Below are positions 1 through 7,938 of a DNA stretch of 42,064 bases, one piece after another (the stretch's first letter is position 1; the number at the start of each line of letters is the position of its first letter). The notes under the pieces were generated by a model that was not told the origin of the DNA, ran no database searches, and worked only from the letters and a program-made list of their open reading frames with translations. The position numbers and the translations under genes are program-made. The stretch lies in IMG/VR virus record IMGVR_UViG_3300005288_000095, positions 1 through 42,064 of that record; one strand, given 5' to 3'. Source of the stretch: a virus.

Positions 1-2792
1 CCGCCGAAGGCGAAGCCGGGGATCTCGTCAATGCGTCCACCGGTCGCCTTCCCCGGAGCGAAGGTTCCCGGCTTGAATGCCGTGTCCGCGGGAGTCTCCC
101 CCATGTTCTGCTGGGAGATCTGAGTGACGATGCTCTTGATCGTCTTCTCTTCGTGGACTGTGTAGGTGCGGACCGTCCGACCATCAATGGCGTCCATAGC
201 ACCCTTGGTCTGTTCGGCGGTGCGCTTGGCAGCCTCACTCATCCAGGACTCGATGCTAACACCGTCCGGGATACCCAGCACCTTGCGGGTCAAGGCAATG
301 GCGTCGTCACCGACGATGCCCATACCGTTGGCTGCAGTAAGCAGGTCCGTGTAGGTCTTGCCCAGTTTCTCCTGCAGCCCTGCCTGGCCCACACCCTCAT
401 CGGCCTTGGCCTTGACTTCGGCCATACCCTTGCGGGCGATGTCCTGGAAGGTTGCGTTAGCCAGACGACCAGCTTCCGTAGTGAGTGCGAAGTCACTGCG
501 GTTGTCCACCAGGGTCTGGCCCATTTTGCCACCGCTGTCCTTGATGGTCTGCATGGTGGTTTCCACCTTGGCCAGCGCCTCGTTGTATGCTGCGTTAGCA
601 TCACGGCTGCTCATGGTAGCCATGCCTGTGGCAAACAGCAGGTCGAGGAACTTCTGCATGTCCTCGATGAGGCCTCCCAGCCCCACGCCAGTCTCCTCGA
701 GAGCGGCCTGGAGCTGCTCGTGAGCGGCGGCTGCGGCCTCCGTGTTTGCGGGAGCCTCCTGCAGCTTCTTGTTCAGGTCCTCCTGGGAGATTGCAGCCCC
801 ATCGTTCTCCCGTGCTGCAGCGGCCACCGCGTCACGGTAGAGGGGGAACCTCTCCACCACCTTGTTGATGTCGATGCCCTGGGCCTTGGCGGCTTCGGCG
901 ATCGACTTGAAGGACTTGGCTGCTCCCTCAGCGTTGCCGCTTTGGAACATCGCAGCGAGCTGCTGGTCGACTCCGTTGATCGCAGCCTTGGTTTCCTTGA
1001 TCTCCGAGGATGCGAACGGGAAGGTCTCGTTGACCCAGTCGCGGAACGACTCCCCACCGGGGTTGATGACGCGGTTCAACGCATCGCCGATGTTGTTGAT
1101 GTCGTGAGCGGTACCGATGAAGGCGTTGGCCCGAGAGAACGTCGACTTGTCGAATGCCTGGTCAGCTGTCTTCACGCCGTTGGCGACGTTGATCAGCTTC
1201 TGGGCGATCTGTTCGCCGGTCTCCGCCGTCGGCAGATTGGCGTCCGAGATGGCTCCCGCGATTTGCATCGCGATGAGAGCTGCAGTGGCGATACCGGCTG
1301 CCTTGGCGACCTTACCCAGGCCACGGCTGCTGCCGTCTGCCTTCGTGTCGAGGGTCTGGAAAGCTTCCCAGGTTGCCACGACCTTGGGTACCAGGGTCAG
1401 CAGTCCGCCACCTACCAGGGCAGCCACGCCGACGATCCCCGAGAGGGTCACGACGGTGTTCTGCAGCGGCTTCGGGAGGTCCCCGAATGCCGAGGCGAGA
1501 CCTGCAACAGACTCGGCAACGGTCTGGATCATCGGCAGGAGCACGGCTCCCGCGTCGATCGCTGCGTCCTTGATGTTGTTCCAGGCGACCTTGACCTTGG
1601 ACTCGGTGGTCTCGTAGCGCTTGGCGGCTTCGGCGGCGAGAGCGGTGTTCTCTCCCCATGCCTTGTTACCGACTGCCAGTGACTTAGACAGCAGGTCCCC
1701 AGCTCCAGCGAGTCGGAGGACCACACCGGTCTCTTCCGTCCCCTTGATGCCGAGTTCGGTCATCGTCTGGACGACGTTTCCGCCTTCGGTCTTGACCTTG
1801 TTCAGGCCTTGGAAGACCATGTCCATGGCACGGACCGGGGAGGTCTCGAATGCCTTGGCGAAGTCAGCTCCGGAAACACCGGCAACCTTGGCGAGAGCCT
1901 GAAGACCCTTGCCACCTTCCTTGACGTCCGTGTACATGCGCTGCATGACACGACTCGTGACACCGCCACCGAGTTCAGCCTGTACACCGAGGGATGCCAG
2001 GGTTGAAGCCAGAGCCATGATGTCGGGCTTGGTCGCACCGACGAGCTTGCCAGCGCCGGAGATGCGCTGGGCCATCATGAGAATTTCCTTCTCGGTGGAG
2101 GCACCGTCGTTACCCAGAGCCACCAGCGTGGAGCCGAGGTTGTCGACCTCTCCTCCGGCGTCGCCCATCACGTTGAGGAACTGAGCGATGGCAGTGGCAG
2201 CCTCATCAGACGAGAGGTTGGTCGTCTCGCCCAGGTCCACCATGGTCTTGGTGAAGGCCAGGATGTCCTGGCGCTTGACGCCGAGAGCACCTGCCGATTC
2301 GGCGACCGCTGCAATGTCCTCGTGAGTCGCGGGGAGCGTCTTAGCCAGGCCCCTGAGCCCGTCCTCGATCTCCTGCATCTGCTCGGGGGTACCATCTACG
2401 GTCTTGGTAACACCCGCCCATGCGGACTCCCAGTCCATGGCTGCCTTGGTCGCAGCGCCGAGGCCAGCCAGTGTGGATGCACCGAAGACGGTGAGAGCGG
2501 TCCCAGCCTTCTCGGCTGCGTCAGCTTGCTTCTGCTTGGCCTTGGCGTCCTCCTCGGAGGACTGCTGCGACCGCTTGTTACTCTTCTCTACATCGTCTGC
2601 AGAGGAGGCTTGCTTCTTGTTTGCTGAGGAGACCTTGTCGGCCGCAGAGGAGCTCTTGTTGGCAGTCAGGTCGACTGTCTTGCCCAGCTCCTCTGCAGCG
2701 TCCTTGACCTCTTTGGTAGAGACCTTGGCCTGACCCATGCCCCGAACGTACTTGGAGACCTCGGCTTCCAGCCGGACCATCGTAGAGCGCAT
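1..2792 (-). CDS. Tail tape measure protein, 3' end missing
   Basis: Sets siphovirus tail length and forms the core of the tail tube during assembly. About 930 codons are visible from an ATG at 2792; the frame is open to the left edge, so the C terminus is outside the window. The first ~70 residues are Lys/Glu/Ser rich and probably coiled coil. Residues ~90-350 resemble the TP901-type tape measure core, with motifs such as DWESAWAGVTKTVDGTPEQM and a Gly-rich LGVQAELGGGVTSRVMQRMY stretch. Two hydrophobic segments near residues 440-510 (for example VALVGGGLLTLVPKVVA) could be membrane-inserting. It follows the frameshifted chaperone gene by 11 bases, the usual siphovirus order, with an AGGAGG-like site (GGAGGCC) in the gap. 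The long plus-strand open frame across 153-1682 is an antisense shadow. Confidence 0.93.
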   Translation of the reverse strand, partial: MRSTMVRLEAEVSKYVRGMGQAKVSTKEVKDAAEELGKTVDLTANKSSSAADKVSSANKKQASSADDVEKSNKRSQQSSEEDAKAKQKQADAAEKAGTALTVFGASTLAGLGAATKAAMDWESAWAGVTKTVDGTPEQMQEIEDGLRGLAKTLPATHEDIAAVAESAGALGVKRQDILAFTKTMVDLGETTNLSSDEAATAIAQFLNVMGDAGGEVDNLGSTLVALGNDGASTEKEILMMAQRISGAGKLVGATKPDIMALASTLASLGVQAELGGGVTSRVMQRMYTDVKEGGKGLQALAKVAGVSGADFAKAFETSPVRAMDMVFQGLNKVKTEGGNVVQTMTELGIKGTEETGVVLRLAGAGDLLSKSLAVGNKAWGENTALAAEAAKRYETTESKVKVAWNNIKDAAIDAGAVLLPMIQTVAESVAGLASAFGDLPKPLQNTVVTLSGIVGVAALVGGGLLTLVPKVVATWEAFQTLDTKADGSSRGLGKVAKAAGIATAALIAMQIAGAISDANLPTAETGEQIAQKLINVANGVKTADQAFDKSTFSRANAFIGTAHDINNIGDALNRVINPGGESFRDWVNETFPFASSEIKETKAAINGVDQQLAAMFQSGNAEGAAKSFKSIAEAAKAQGIDINKVVERFPLYRDAVAAAARENDGAAISQEDLNKKLQEAPANTEAAAAAHEQLQAALEETGVGLGGLIEDMQKFLDLLFATGMATMSSRDANAAYNEALAKVETTMQTIKDSGGKMGQTLVDNRSDFALTTEAGRLANATFQDIARKGMAEVKAKADEGVGQAGLQEKLGKTYTDLLTAANGMGIVGDDAIALTRKVLGIPDGVSIESWMSEAAKRTAEQTKGAMDAIDGRTVRTYTVHEEKTIKSIVTQISQQNMGETPADTAFKPGTFAPGKATGGRIDEIPGFAFG

Positions 2793-2803
2793 GTAGAGGC
2801 CTC

Positions 2804-3753
2804 CTAGCCTTCGTAATGACTCCGGTCCTTGAGAGGCTTCTCGTCAAGGTCCCGGGTGAACTTGCTGAACACCTTCTCGCCAGGCTCCGGCACGTAGGGA
2901 TCCTTATCGGTCCCAGTGGTGGCACGCTCCTGAGAAGCACAGCTTTGGCACTGTGTCTTCTCGGCCTCGTACCAACCCTCATTGTCGAAGTGGTGAGCGA
3001 GAACGATAGGCTGCCCGCAGTTACAGAGGCCAGCTTCGTAGGTGGTGAGTGCGAGGGTGAGGAGGTAGTCGCGCTCCAGCCAGTCACGCCGATTCCCGTA
3101 CAGCCAGGCACTCGGCGGTTTGCCTTGTGCCCGAGCTGTACGGAGAACGTTGATCAGTCTTGGATGGGGTCTGAGCCAGAGCGAGAGGGCAAAAAATCAG
3201 CGTCCACTTTGGGCATCGCGTTCTGTGCCGTCTGGTATGCGTACATCACCTGGTTCATCTGGGTCGTGCCCAGCTTGTCTTCCATCTTGATGATGGTCGC
3301 GGGGGACCAGAAGACCGGCTTGCGCTCTTCATCCGTCGGGGTCTTGATGCCCACGATGGACTTGGAGAGGAGACGTGCTGCGAAGTCGCGGTTCTCCTTC
3401 GCCTTCTCCCACTTGCCCTTCTCGGAGGCTTCCTCGTTCTCCTTGCGGATGAGCTCCTTCTCGTCCGGCGTGAGAGCCCGAACGTAGACGGTCATGGCGC
3501 TGTCGCCGAAGACACGTGCAAGGTGCTCATACTTCCGTCGAAGCTCCTTGACGGGGGACTCCTCGGAGGCGGAGCGCTCCAGGTCGGCCTCACGTTCGAT
3601 CTCGATCTCACCCTTGAGCCGGGTCAGCTCGGAGATGACGTCGGCACGCTTGTAGATCTGTGCGCTCTCCTCGGGGAGATTGGCGTCGGACAGCCATTCG
3701 TCGACGTTGAAGTCGAGAGCTTCCTGAGCCTGTTCCTGTGTCAGGTCGCTCAT
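2804..3753 (-). CDS. Tail assembly chaperone, -1 frameshift fusion (gpGT-like)
   Basis: This is the long product of the tail chaperone gene. Zero-frame translation from 3753 reaches a slippery TTTTTTG at 3196-3190 (T TTT TTG, in phase). A -1 slip continues in a frame open to TAG at 2806-2804, giving about 316 residues. The extension begins FALSLWLRPHPRLINVLR and has the look of a real protein: a W-L-Y-G-N-R-R-D-W-L helix and a CNC...CQSC cysteine set that could bind zinc. In lambda, the equivalent gpG/gpGT pair coats the tape measure protein and recruits the tail tube subunit. The extension has no good start of its own, and the gene sits directly before the tape measure. What is seen is the slippery site and open frame; that slippage occurs is inferred. 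Confidence 0.85.
3154..3753 (-). CDS. Tail assembly chaperone, short form (gpG-like)
   Basis: The 199-residue zero-frame product stops at TGA 3156-3154. It is highly charged and helical (KELIRKENEEASEKGKWEKA), as is usual for siphovirus tail assembly chaperones, and is placed between the tail tube genes and the tape measure gene. The start is an ATG overlapping the stop of the upstream gene (ATGA at 3753-3750), which implies translational coupling. Eleven codons before the stop lies the slippery site that produces the longer fusion. The family assignment rests on position, length and frameshift architecture more than on sequence similarity. Confidence 0.85.
   Translation of the reverse strand: MSDLTQEQAQEALDFNVDEWLSDANLPEESAQIYKRADVISELTRLKGEIEIEREADLERSASEESPVKELRRKYEHLARVFGDSAMTVYVRALTPDEKELIRKENEEASEKGKWEKAKENRDFAARLLSKSIVGIKTPTDEERKPVFWSPATIIKMEDKLGTTQMNQVMYAYQTAQNAMPKVDADFLPSRSGSDPIQD
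3190..3196 (-). promoter_or_regulatory. Programmed -1 ribosomal frameshift site TTTTTTG
   Basis: On the minus strand GAT TTT TTG is read in the zero frame. The heptamer T TTT TTG fits X XXY YYZ, so both tRNAs can re-pair after a one-base back slip. The -1 frame downstream is open for 128 codons while the zero frame ends after 11. This is the standard arrangement for tail chaperone genes. Confidence 0.85.
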
Positions 3754-4025
3754 TCGCCAGCCTCCACTTCTACGATGCCGAACTCTTCGGGCTTGACCTT
3801 GAGCGGGACCGTCACGGTCTCCTTCTCGTAGCCTTCCTCACGGTTGACAAGGGTCTTGGCTCCATTGCGGAGAACGAACTGCTTGTAGGTGATCTTGCCG
3901 TCTTCGATCTTCACCCGCTGTGCAGCGGGGACGATGTAGGGATCGATGCCGTTGGCTTCCATCCACTTGATGCGGTCGGCGTCGGGCAGGACGGGAACGT
4001 CGAGATTGACGTACTGTGTAGTCAT
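3750..4025 (-). CDS. Small tail-module protein, unknown function
   Basis: Ninety-one residues beginning MTTQYVNLDVPVLPDADRIK. Acidic, no membrane segment, no recognised domain. It lies between the tail tube region and the chaperones, so a tail role is likely. The ATG at 4025 is preferred because GGAG stands nine bases upstream; an ATG five codons earlier (4040) lacks a good site. Its stop overlaps the chaperone start (ATGA), so the two are probably coupled. The GGAGCCGAATC covering its ribosome site is perfectly complementary to the loop region of the hairpin just upstream (4078-4112). Confidence 0.75.
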   Translation of the reverse strand: MTTQYVNLDVPVLPDADRIKWMEANGIDPYIVPAAQRVKIEDGKITYKQFVLRNGAKTLVNREEGYEKETVTVPLKVKPEEFGIVEVEAGE

Positions 4026-4077
4026 GGGATTCGGCTCCATTTCTAGGGGTTTGGTTTCGGCTCGGAAGGTTGGTGAA

Positions 4078-4112
4078 CCCCGGTGCGCGGAGCCGAATCA
4101 CGCGCACCGGGG
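4078..4112 (-). terminator. GC-rich hairpin between tail genes
   Basis: Perfect 12-bp inverted repeat CCCCGGTGCGCG / CGCGCACCGGGG with an 11-base loop, directly after the gene ending at 4119. There is no clean T run after it on the minus strand, so it may attenuate transcription or stabilise the upstream message rather than terminate fully. The loop plus one stem base (GATTCGGCTCC on the minus strand) pairs perfectly with the ribosome-binding region of the next gene. Confidence 0.6.
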
Positions 4113-4118
4113 GAGTTG

Positions 4119-4439
4119 TTACACCCTGTTGATGACTGCGGCGGAGATACCGGCTGTTGCCGAGAAGTTCACCGTCGCAAGTCCACCAGCTTGCTGGTAG
4201 TCGGAGAGCAGTGGGATCCACCGTTCCGCACCAGCAGCTACTGCGATCACCTTGTCGGGGTAGGCATCGCCCGTACCCAACGTCCCTGGGGTGACCAGGG
4301 TGACGTTGATGGACGACGCCGAACCGTTCTTGACGATCAGGATGTTGCCGACTTCTACCTGCTCCGAAGCGTTCGGCACAGCGAAGGTCGGAGGTGTACC
4401 GGCAAGGACCGGCACTGACTGAGTCGATCCAATGGCCAA
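4119..4439 (-). CDS. Small beta-rich structural protein, probably tail or virion decoration
   Basis: One hundred six residues, rich in V, T, A, S and G with few charges, suggesting a beta sandwich (VEVGNILIVKNGSASSINV). Translation most likely starts at TTG 4439, five bases after AGGAGG. It follows the major tail protein gene by ten bases and precedes a strong hairpin, so it should be expressed with the tail tube protein at high level. A minor tail or tube-decorating role is inferred from composition and position; I do not recognise the family. Confidence 0.7.
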   Translation of the reverse strand: MAIGSTQSVPVLAGTPPTFAVPNASEQVEVGNILIVKNGSASSINVTLVTPGTLGTGDAYPDKVIAVAAGAERWIPLLSDYQQAGGLATVNFSATAGISAAVINRV

Positions 4440-4449
4440 AACTGCCTCC

Positions 4450-4959
4450 TTAGGCTACGACCAGCTTCTCGCTGATCATGTTCTGCGGGAGGAACTCGAT
4501 GCGACGCTTGATGTTACCATCGTTGTTCGGACGAGTCGGGGCATCGGAGATGACCTCGCCACCCAGGTGGATTTCGTCGCCGACTGCCCAGTTGGCTGTC
4601 GACAGCTTGTCGGTCTCACGCATGTAGATCCAGACCGTGGTACCACGAGTCTTGACTGCCTGGTAACCGGAGTCGAGGGCAGCCGTGTCGGGACCGCCAC
4701 CTCCCAGGTACTCACGCAGGAACGTGAGAGCTGTGTCGAAGTTGGCAGCACCCAGTGCCTGGGAGTTACCCTGCGTGCATGCGGGCTTCTCGTTGAAGCG
4801 ATCGGACGCGGTGTTGGTCCAGTTCGCGTCCGAGTCCAGCACTGCGCAAGAGATGTCCTTGCCGGCATTCAGCTCAGCTGCGGTCGGGATACCCGAGGCA
4901 GCTGCGGGCTTTGCCAGCAGGAGTGTGAACTTCTTCTTTCCATCAGCGGCGACCTTCAC
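4450..4959 (-). CDS. Major tail (tube) protein
   Basis: One hundred sixty-nine residues. It resembles actinophage tail tube proteins: KKFTLLLAKPAAASGIPTAA at the N terminus, then a DISCAVLDSDANW segment and a C-terminal GGEVISDAPTRPNNDG region. Polymerises into the tail tube through which DNA passes. Start is GTG 4959, six bases after GGAGG; it overlaps the preceding gene by 17 bases. The position after head-tail joining genes and before chaperones and tape measure is canonical. Confidence 0.85.
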   Translation of the reverse strand: MKVAADGKKKFTLLLAKPAAASGIPTAAELNAGKDISCAVLDSDANWTNTASDRFNEKPACTQGNSQALGAANFDTALTFLREYLGGGGPDTAALDSGYQAVKTRGTTVWIYMRETDKLSTANWAVGDEIHLGGEVISDAPTRPNNDGNIKRRIEFLPQNMISEKLVVA

Positions 4960-5197
4960 GGCTGACCTCCTTCTTGGGTTCTTCCTTGGTCACATCGACC
5001 TCGGTGGTTTCAGGTGGGACGACTGCCCCACTGATCGGCGTGACCGCCTCACCCTCCTCGTCGGTCCGCAGCTTGGCCCGAGCACTGGGCGGCAGCTTGA
5101 AGCCGAAAGCAGGGTTGTCCAGGTAGTGCTTCGGGACCCGACGCTTGTCGCCGTTGGGACCCTGGGCAATGACGAATTCGTCGTCGTTGTCTGCCAT
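4943..5197 (-). CDS. Small protein before the major tail gene, unknown function
   Basis: Eighty-four residues starting MADNDDEFVIAQGPNG. ATG 5197 is preceded by GGAGAGAC; longer in-frame starts lack ribosome sites. The C terminus is rich in Glu/Lys (VDVTKEEPKKEVSREGRR) and probably disordered. It has an internal KHYLDNPAFGFKLPPSAR stretch. Located between the tail terminator and the tail tube gene. No family recognised; a virion or assembly role is only inferred from position. Confidence 0.72.
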   Translation of the reverse strand: MADNDDEFVIAQGPNGDKRRVPKHYLDNPAFGFKLPPSARAKLRTDEEGEAVTPISGAVVPPETTEVDVTKEEPKKEVSREGRR

Positions 5198-5204
5198 GTC
5201 TCTC

Positions 5205-5621
5205 CTAATTGGTGATGAGCCGCCAGAACGTTGGCAACATGAATCGGGCGGGGGATACGGTCGTGTCGAGCAGTGGCACGTCACGCTTGTACGAGTCGGG
5301 GTTCGGTCGCACGGTGCCCGTACCCACTCGCATGTTCATCAGCGCCATCTTCAGCGAGTGAGCTGCAGCTCGACAGGCCGGAGGGTTGCTGGCTACTACA
5401 GTGATCTGGAAGTCCCAGACGAAGGAGTCATCGACCTGATTGCCATCGGAGGTAACCTCGTCCGGGCTGTCCGGGAGGCCAGACCACAGCACGAAGTAGG
5501 GGAGGATGCTCCCCTCGACCTCCGGAACCTTCTCTGGCACGTCGCCGTCGTAGGTTGTGATGCCGTCGACAGTTCCCATGACGTCGATGATCTGAGTGTT
5601 CATAGTTGCGAGATCAGCCAC
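5205..5621 (-). CDS. Putative tail terminator protein
   Basis: One hundred thirty-eight residues. In this slot of siphovirus head-tail modules the gene caps the tail tube and joins it to the head. The sequence shows PYFVLWSGLPDSP and WDFQITVVASNPPACRAAA, compatible with the alpha/beta fold of gpU-like terminators, with a repeated-use small helix (SLKMALMNM). GTG 5621 is chosen because GAGAGAGG lies seven bases upstream; it overlaps the previous gene by eight bases. Assignment is by position, size and general character. Confidence 0.7.
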   Translation of the reverse strand: MADLATMNTQIIDVMGTVDGITTYDGDVPEKVPEVEGSILPYFVLWSGLPDSPDEVTSDGNQVDDSFVWDFQITVVASNPPACRAAAHSLKMALMNMRVGTGTVRPNPDSYKRDVPLLDTTVSPARFMLPTFWRLITN

Positions 5622-5979
5622 CGAGTGCCCTCTCTCCTAGCTGCAGCATGGCGGTTTCGAACGCTGGGCTGAACCGGTCGAGGCTGGGACCCATGAAGGC
5701 TTGTGGAGCCATTCGGGAGGTGCCGAGCTCGACGTAGATGCCGTAGTTGGCTGTCGGTCCGATGTCAACCTGGAGATGCTCGGCGGACAGCTGACGGAGG
5801 TCAGAGTGGCCGATGCTGTTCTTCAGGTTGCCAGTGTCGACGGGGACGATGGATTTGGCGTTCCGCTCGATGTCGAGGGCGACCTTCTTGATGACGACTT
5901 TGGCACCTTCGACGACGACCTTGGGAGCCTTGCCGAGGTCTGCGTACAGTGAGTCGATCTGCCCTACATCAGCTCCCAT
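5614..5979 (-). CDS. HK97 gp10-like head-tail joining protein
   Basis: One hundred twenty-one residues. Contains features of the HK97 gp10 family: an amphipathic helix with VALDIERNAKSIVPVDTGNL followed by DIGPTANYGIYVELGTSRM and a C-terminal helical tail (AFMGPSLDRFSPAFETAML). These proteins act at the neck or in tail completion. ATG 5979 follows GGGAG; it overlaps the upstream gene by 11 bases and the downstream gene by 8. The VDTGxLxxS ... YGxYVExGT signature makes this one of the firmer small calls. Confidence 0.85.
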   Translation of the reverse strand: MGADVGQIDSLYADLGKAPKVVVEGAKVVIKKVALDIERNAKSIVPVDTGNLKNSIGHSDLRQLSAEHLQVDIGPTANYGIYVELGTSRMAPQAFMGPSLDRFSPAFETAMLQLGERALGG

Positions 5980-6391
5980 TGCCAGCTCCCTGGGTCTCGT
6001 TGAAGGTGCAGAGGATGTCCGCTTCCCACAGGAGCGAACCTCGGAAACCCTGCATCGCCCGGTAACGCTGACCGAGGACCAGGAACGTATCACCGCTCTC
6101 TCCTACCTGGAGGTCCTGGAGAAGCTCTACAGGGCCAGTGATCAGGTATTCGCGGAGCTGAGTGGGTTGAAGTCCGGAGACGGGATCCTCGGAGCGATTC
6201 CTCTGCTGTAGGCGAACGTTGCCTTCCCAGAGGGTCGTCTCAGAGGTCCATCCCTCGGGAAGAGGGTAAGGAGGCTTCTCTCCAGTGGAGCGAAGCAGGA
6301 CCGCCGGAGCGGTCTGCGTCTCGGCGACTACGGGCCTGTGATGCTCTGCCCATCCGACGGGAATCACCCGGGTGTTTGGCAGAGGGCTCAC
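5969..6391 (-). CDS. Head closure / head-tail connector protein
   Basis: One hundred forty residues, GTG start at 6391 overlapping the upstream stop (GTGA). Beta-rich in its second half (TFLVLGQRYRAMQGFRGSLL), with short N-terminal basic and Pro-rich stretches. Its place between the first connector and the gp10-like protein matches head closure (stopper) proteins of siphoviruses. No catalytic motif expected. The family name is inferred from gene order and length. Confidence 0.68.
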   Translation of the reverse strand: MSPLPNTRVIPVGWAEHHRPVVAETQTAPAVLLRSTGEKPPYPLPEGWTSETTLWEGNVRLQQRNRSEDPVSGLQPTQLREYLITGPVELLQDLQVGESGDTFLVLGQRYRAMQGFRGSLLWEADILCTFNETQGAGNGS

Positions 6392-6750
6392 AGGTAGTAC
6401 TCCGATGCTTCCTTGTGGAACGCATCCTCGAAAGGAACGATCTCGAAGAAGCTGACCGCGTTGTCGGCGGCATCCGCCTCGGCGAGGAGTGAGGCGGCGA
6501 GTGCCCGCAGTTCGGCAGACACCTTGGGGCCATCAGTGGAGAGGTCCTGCGTCCGGATGTACTTGGACACGAGGACTTCACTGGCAGCGATGGTCGTGAG
6601 AGCCTTCGCTGCAGCCCGGTTGACGTTGTCCGACGCCATACGGAGGAACGCATTGATCATTTCATCGGTCAACAAGAGGCCGTCAGGCTCATCTATATCG
6701 GAGATGAGAAGACGGACTTCCCCCAGCGGAGTTTCGTAATCAATGGCCAT
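6388..6750 (-). CDS. Head-tail adaptor protein (gp6/gp15-like)
   Basis: One hundred twenty residues, mainly helical: PLGEVRLLISDIDEPDGLLL then LTDEMINAFLRMASDNVNRAA. This pattern, a short LLIsD...ltDeel region followed by long helices, is typical of adaptor proteins that bind the portal. ATG 6750 has AGGAGG six bases upstream. It is the first gene after the capsid hairpin and is coupled to the next gene by a 4-base overlap. Confidence 0.75.
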   Translation of the reverse strand: MAIDYETPLGEVRLLISDIDEPDGLLLTDEMINAFLRMASDNVNRAAAKALTTIAASEVLVSKYIRTQDLSTDGPKVSAELRALAASLLAEADAADNAVSFFEIVPFEDAFHKEASEYYL

Positions 6751-6771
6751 GCGTTCCTCCTAGGCAAAAGT

Positions 6772-6805
6772 GCTGTGGGGCCTCCCCAGCTAGAGGCCCC
6801 ACAGC
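6772..6805 (-). terminator. Hairpin after the major capsid gene
   Basis: Perfect 13-bp inverted repeat (GCTGTGGGGCCTC / GAGGCCCCACAGC) with an 8-base loop, seven bases after the capsid stop. A short TTTT lies about three bases downstream on the minus strand. It probably attenuates transcription or protects the abundant capsid message so that downstream connectors are made at lower level. Confidence 0.7.
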
Positions 6806-6811
6806 GGTTTG

Positions 6812-7924
6812 TTAGGACCCGGTGCTGACGTAGGTCAGGAGCGGGTCGATGGTTCCTGCACCGACGATGTGACGACCACGGTAGGTGATCGTGTCGTCGC
6901 CGAAGGAGCCCTGCTCGGGAGCGATGGAGCCGCCGCCGAGGCGAGTGCCCTGGTCCGCCTTGACGCGGATGTCCGGGTTCTCTTCGCCCTGCATCTTGGC
7001 GACAACGAGAGCCGGACGAGCCGTCTCCGGTGCCGGCAGGATGTACCAGGTGGTGTCCGCCTTGTTGGACGTGTTGACGATCGTCAGGTAGTCCGAAACC
7101 ACGACGCGGAACTTGCCGGCGAGCGGGTTGGGGATGGTACCTGCGCCACCAGCGGGGTCCGGGATGGTCGGAGCGTTGACGATCTGCTCAGCCTCGAAGA
7201 GGAGAGCGTTCGGCACGACCAGGAGCAGACGTGCAGACGCCAGACGTACAGGGTTGCCCTGCTTGTCCTTGCGCTTGCTCATCGCCACGTATGCGGCCTG
7301 GATGTTCTCCCGAGTGAAGGGGAGAGCCGTCGGCGCGTTGCCGTTGGCTGCCTTCCAGAAGTTGGTGTTCGGACCTGTGGCCGACACGAACGAGGAGAAG
7401 GCGACCTTGTCCTCAGTCTCGACAGCACCCTGGGCCAGGTCGTTCGGCAGGTTGCGGAGCTCACCGATCTCGTCGTTCTTCAGCAACTCGAAGGTGAGCT
7501 TGAAGGTGTTACCGAACTTGTCGGCGGACAGCGAGTATTCGGCCTCGGCCTTGGTGCGTTCCTTGTACTCCGCACCTTCCTTGACCTTGTCCAGAGGACC
7601 ACGGCCACCGAAGAGATCCTTGAAGGTCTTCGGCTTGAAGTCCTTGACCGTGGTCTCACGAGCGATGGAGCGCCACTCGGGGGTGAGGTCCTGGTACTTG
7701 GCCAGCATCTCGACATCGAATGCCTTGCCGAGGTAGATGTTGAAGTCGGCGCGGGTCAGCGCTTCCTTCAGCATGGCGTACTTGAACGGGTTGCGGCCGG
7801 AGAGACCGTCGTTGAAGAGCTGGACAGCCTCCACAGCGTTGGACAGGAACTGTCCGTCGGCGGTGTTGCGCTTCTCCCATGCTTCAGCGACGAGGACTTC
7901 CTCGGCGTTCAGGAAAGTAGTCAT
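6812..7924 (-). CDS. Major capsid protein, HK97-like
   Basis: Three hundred seventy residues. Forms the icosahedral shell. Seen: an N-terminal helical arm, a capsid-like middle with WKAANGNAPTALPFTRENIQ and LLLVVPNALLFEAEQIVNAP, and a C-terminal DDTITYRGRHIVGAGTIDP. The LVVPxxLxxxAExIxN motif and a following segment of the form GKFRVVVSDYL are typical of actinophage HK97-fold capsid proteins. ATG 7924 follows AGGAGG. It sits after the decoration gene and before a strong hairpin, consistent with high expression. Confidence 0.9.
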   Translation of the reverse strand: MTTFLNAEEVLVAEAWEKRNTADGQFLSNAVEAVQLFNDGLSGRNPFKYAMLKEALTRADFNIYLGKAFDVEMLAKYQDLTPEWRSIARETTVKDFKPKTFKDLFGGRGPLDKVKEGAEYKERTKAEAEYSLSADKFGNTFKLTFELLKNDEIGELRNLPNDLAQGAVETEDKVAFSSFVSATGPNTNFWKAANGNAPTALPFTRENIQAAYVAMSKRKDKQGNPVRLASARLLLVVPNALLFEAEQIVNAPTIPDPAGGAGTIPNPLAGKFRVVVSDYLTIVNTSNKADTTWYILPAPETARPALVVAKMQGEENPDIRVKADQGTRLGGGSIAPEQGSFGDDTITYRGRHIVGAGTIDPLLTYVSTGS

Positions 7925-7938
7925 TTGGTGTATCCCTC

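Noticed and set aside
153-1682. 509-codon plus-strand open frame across the tape measure gene
   Set aside because: Antisense shadow of the tape measure. The minus-strand frame is continuous and has family features and a ribosome site.
2578-3111. 177-residue minus ORF starting at 3111
   Set aside because: It is a zero-frame continuation after the chaperone stop that runs into the tape measure. The -1 frame in the same interval is the biologically sensible one.
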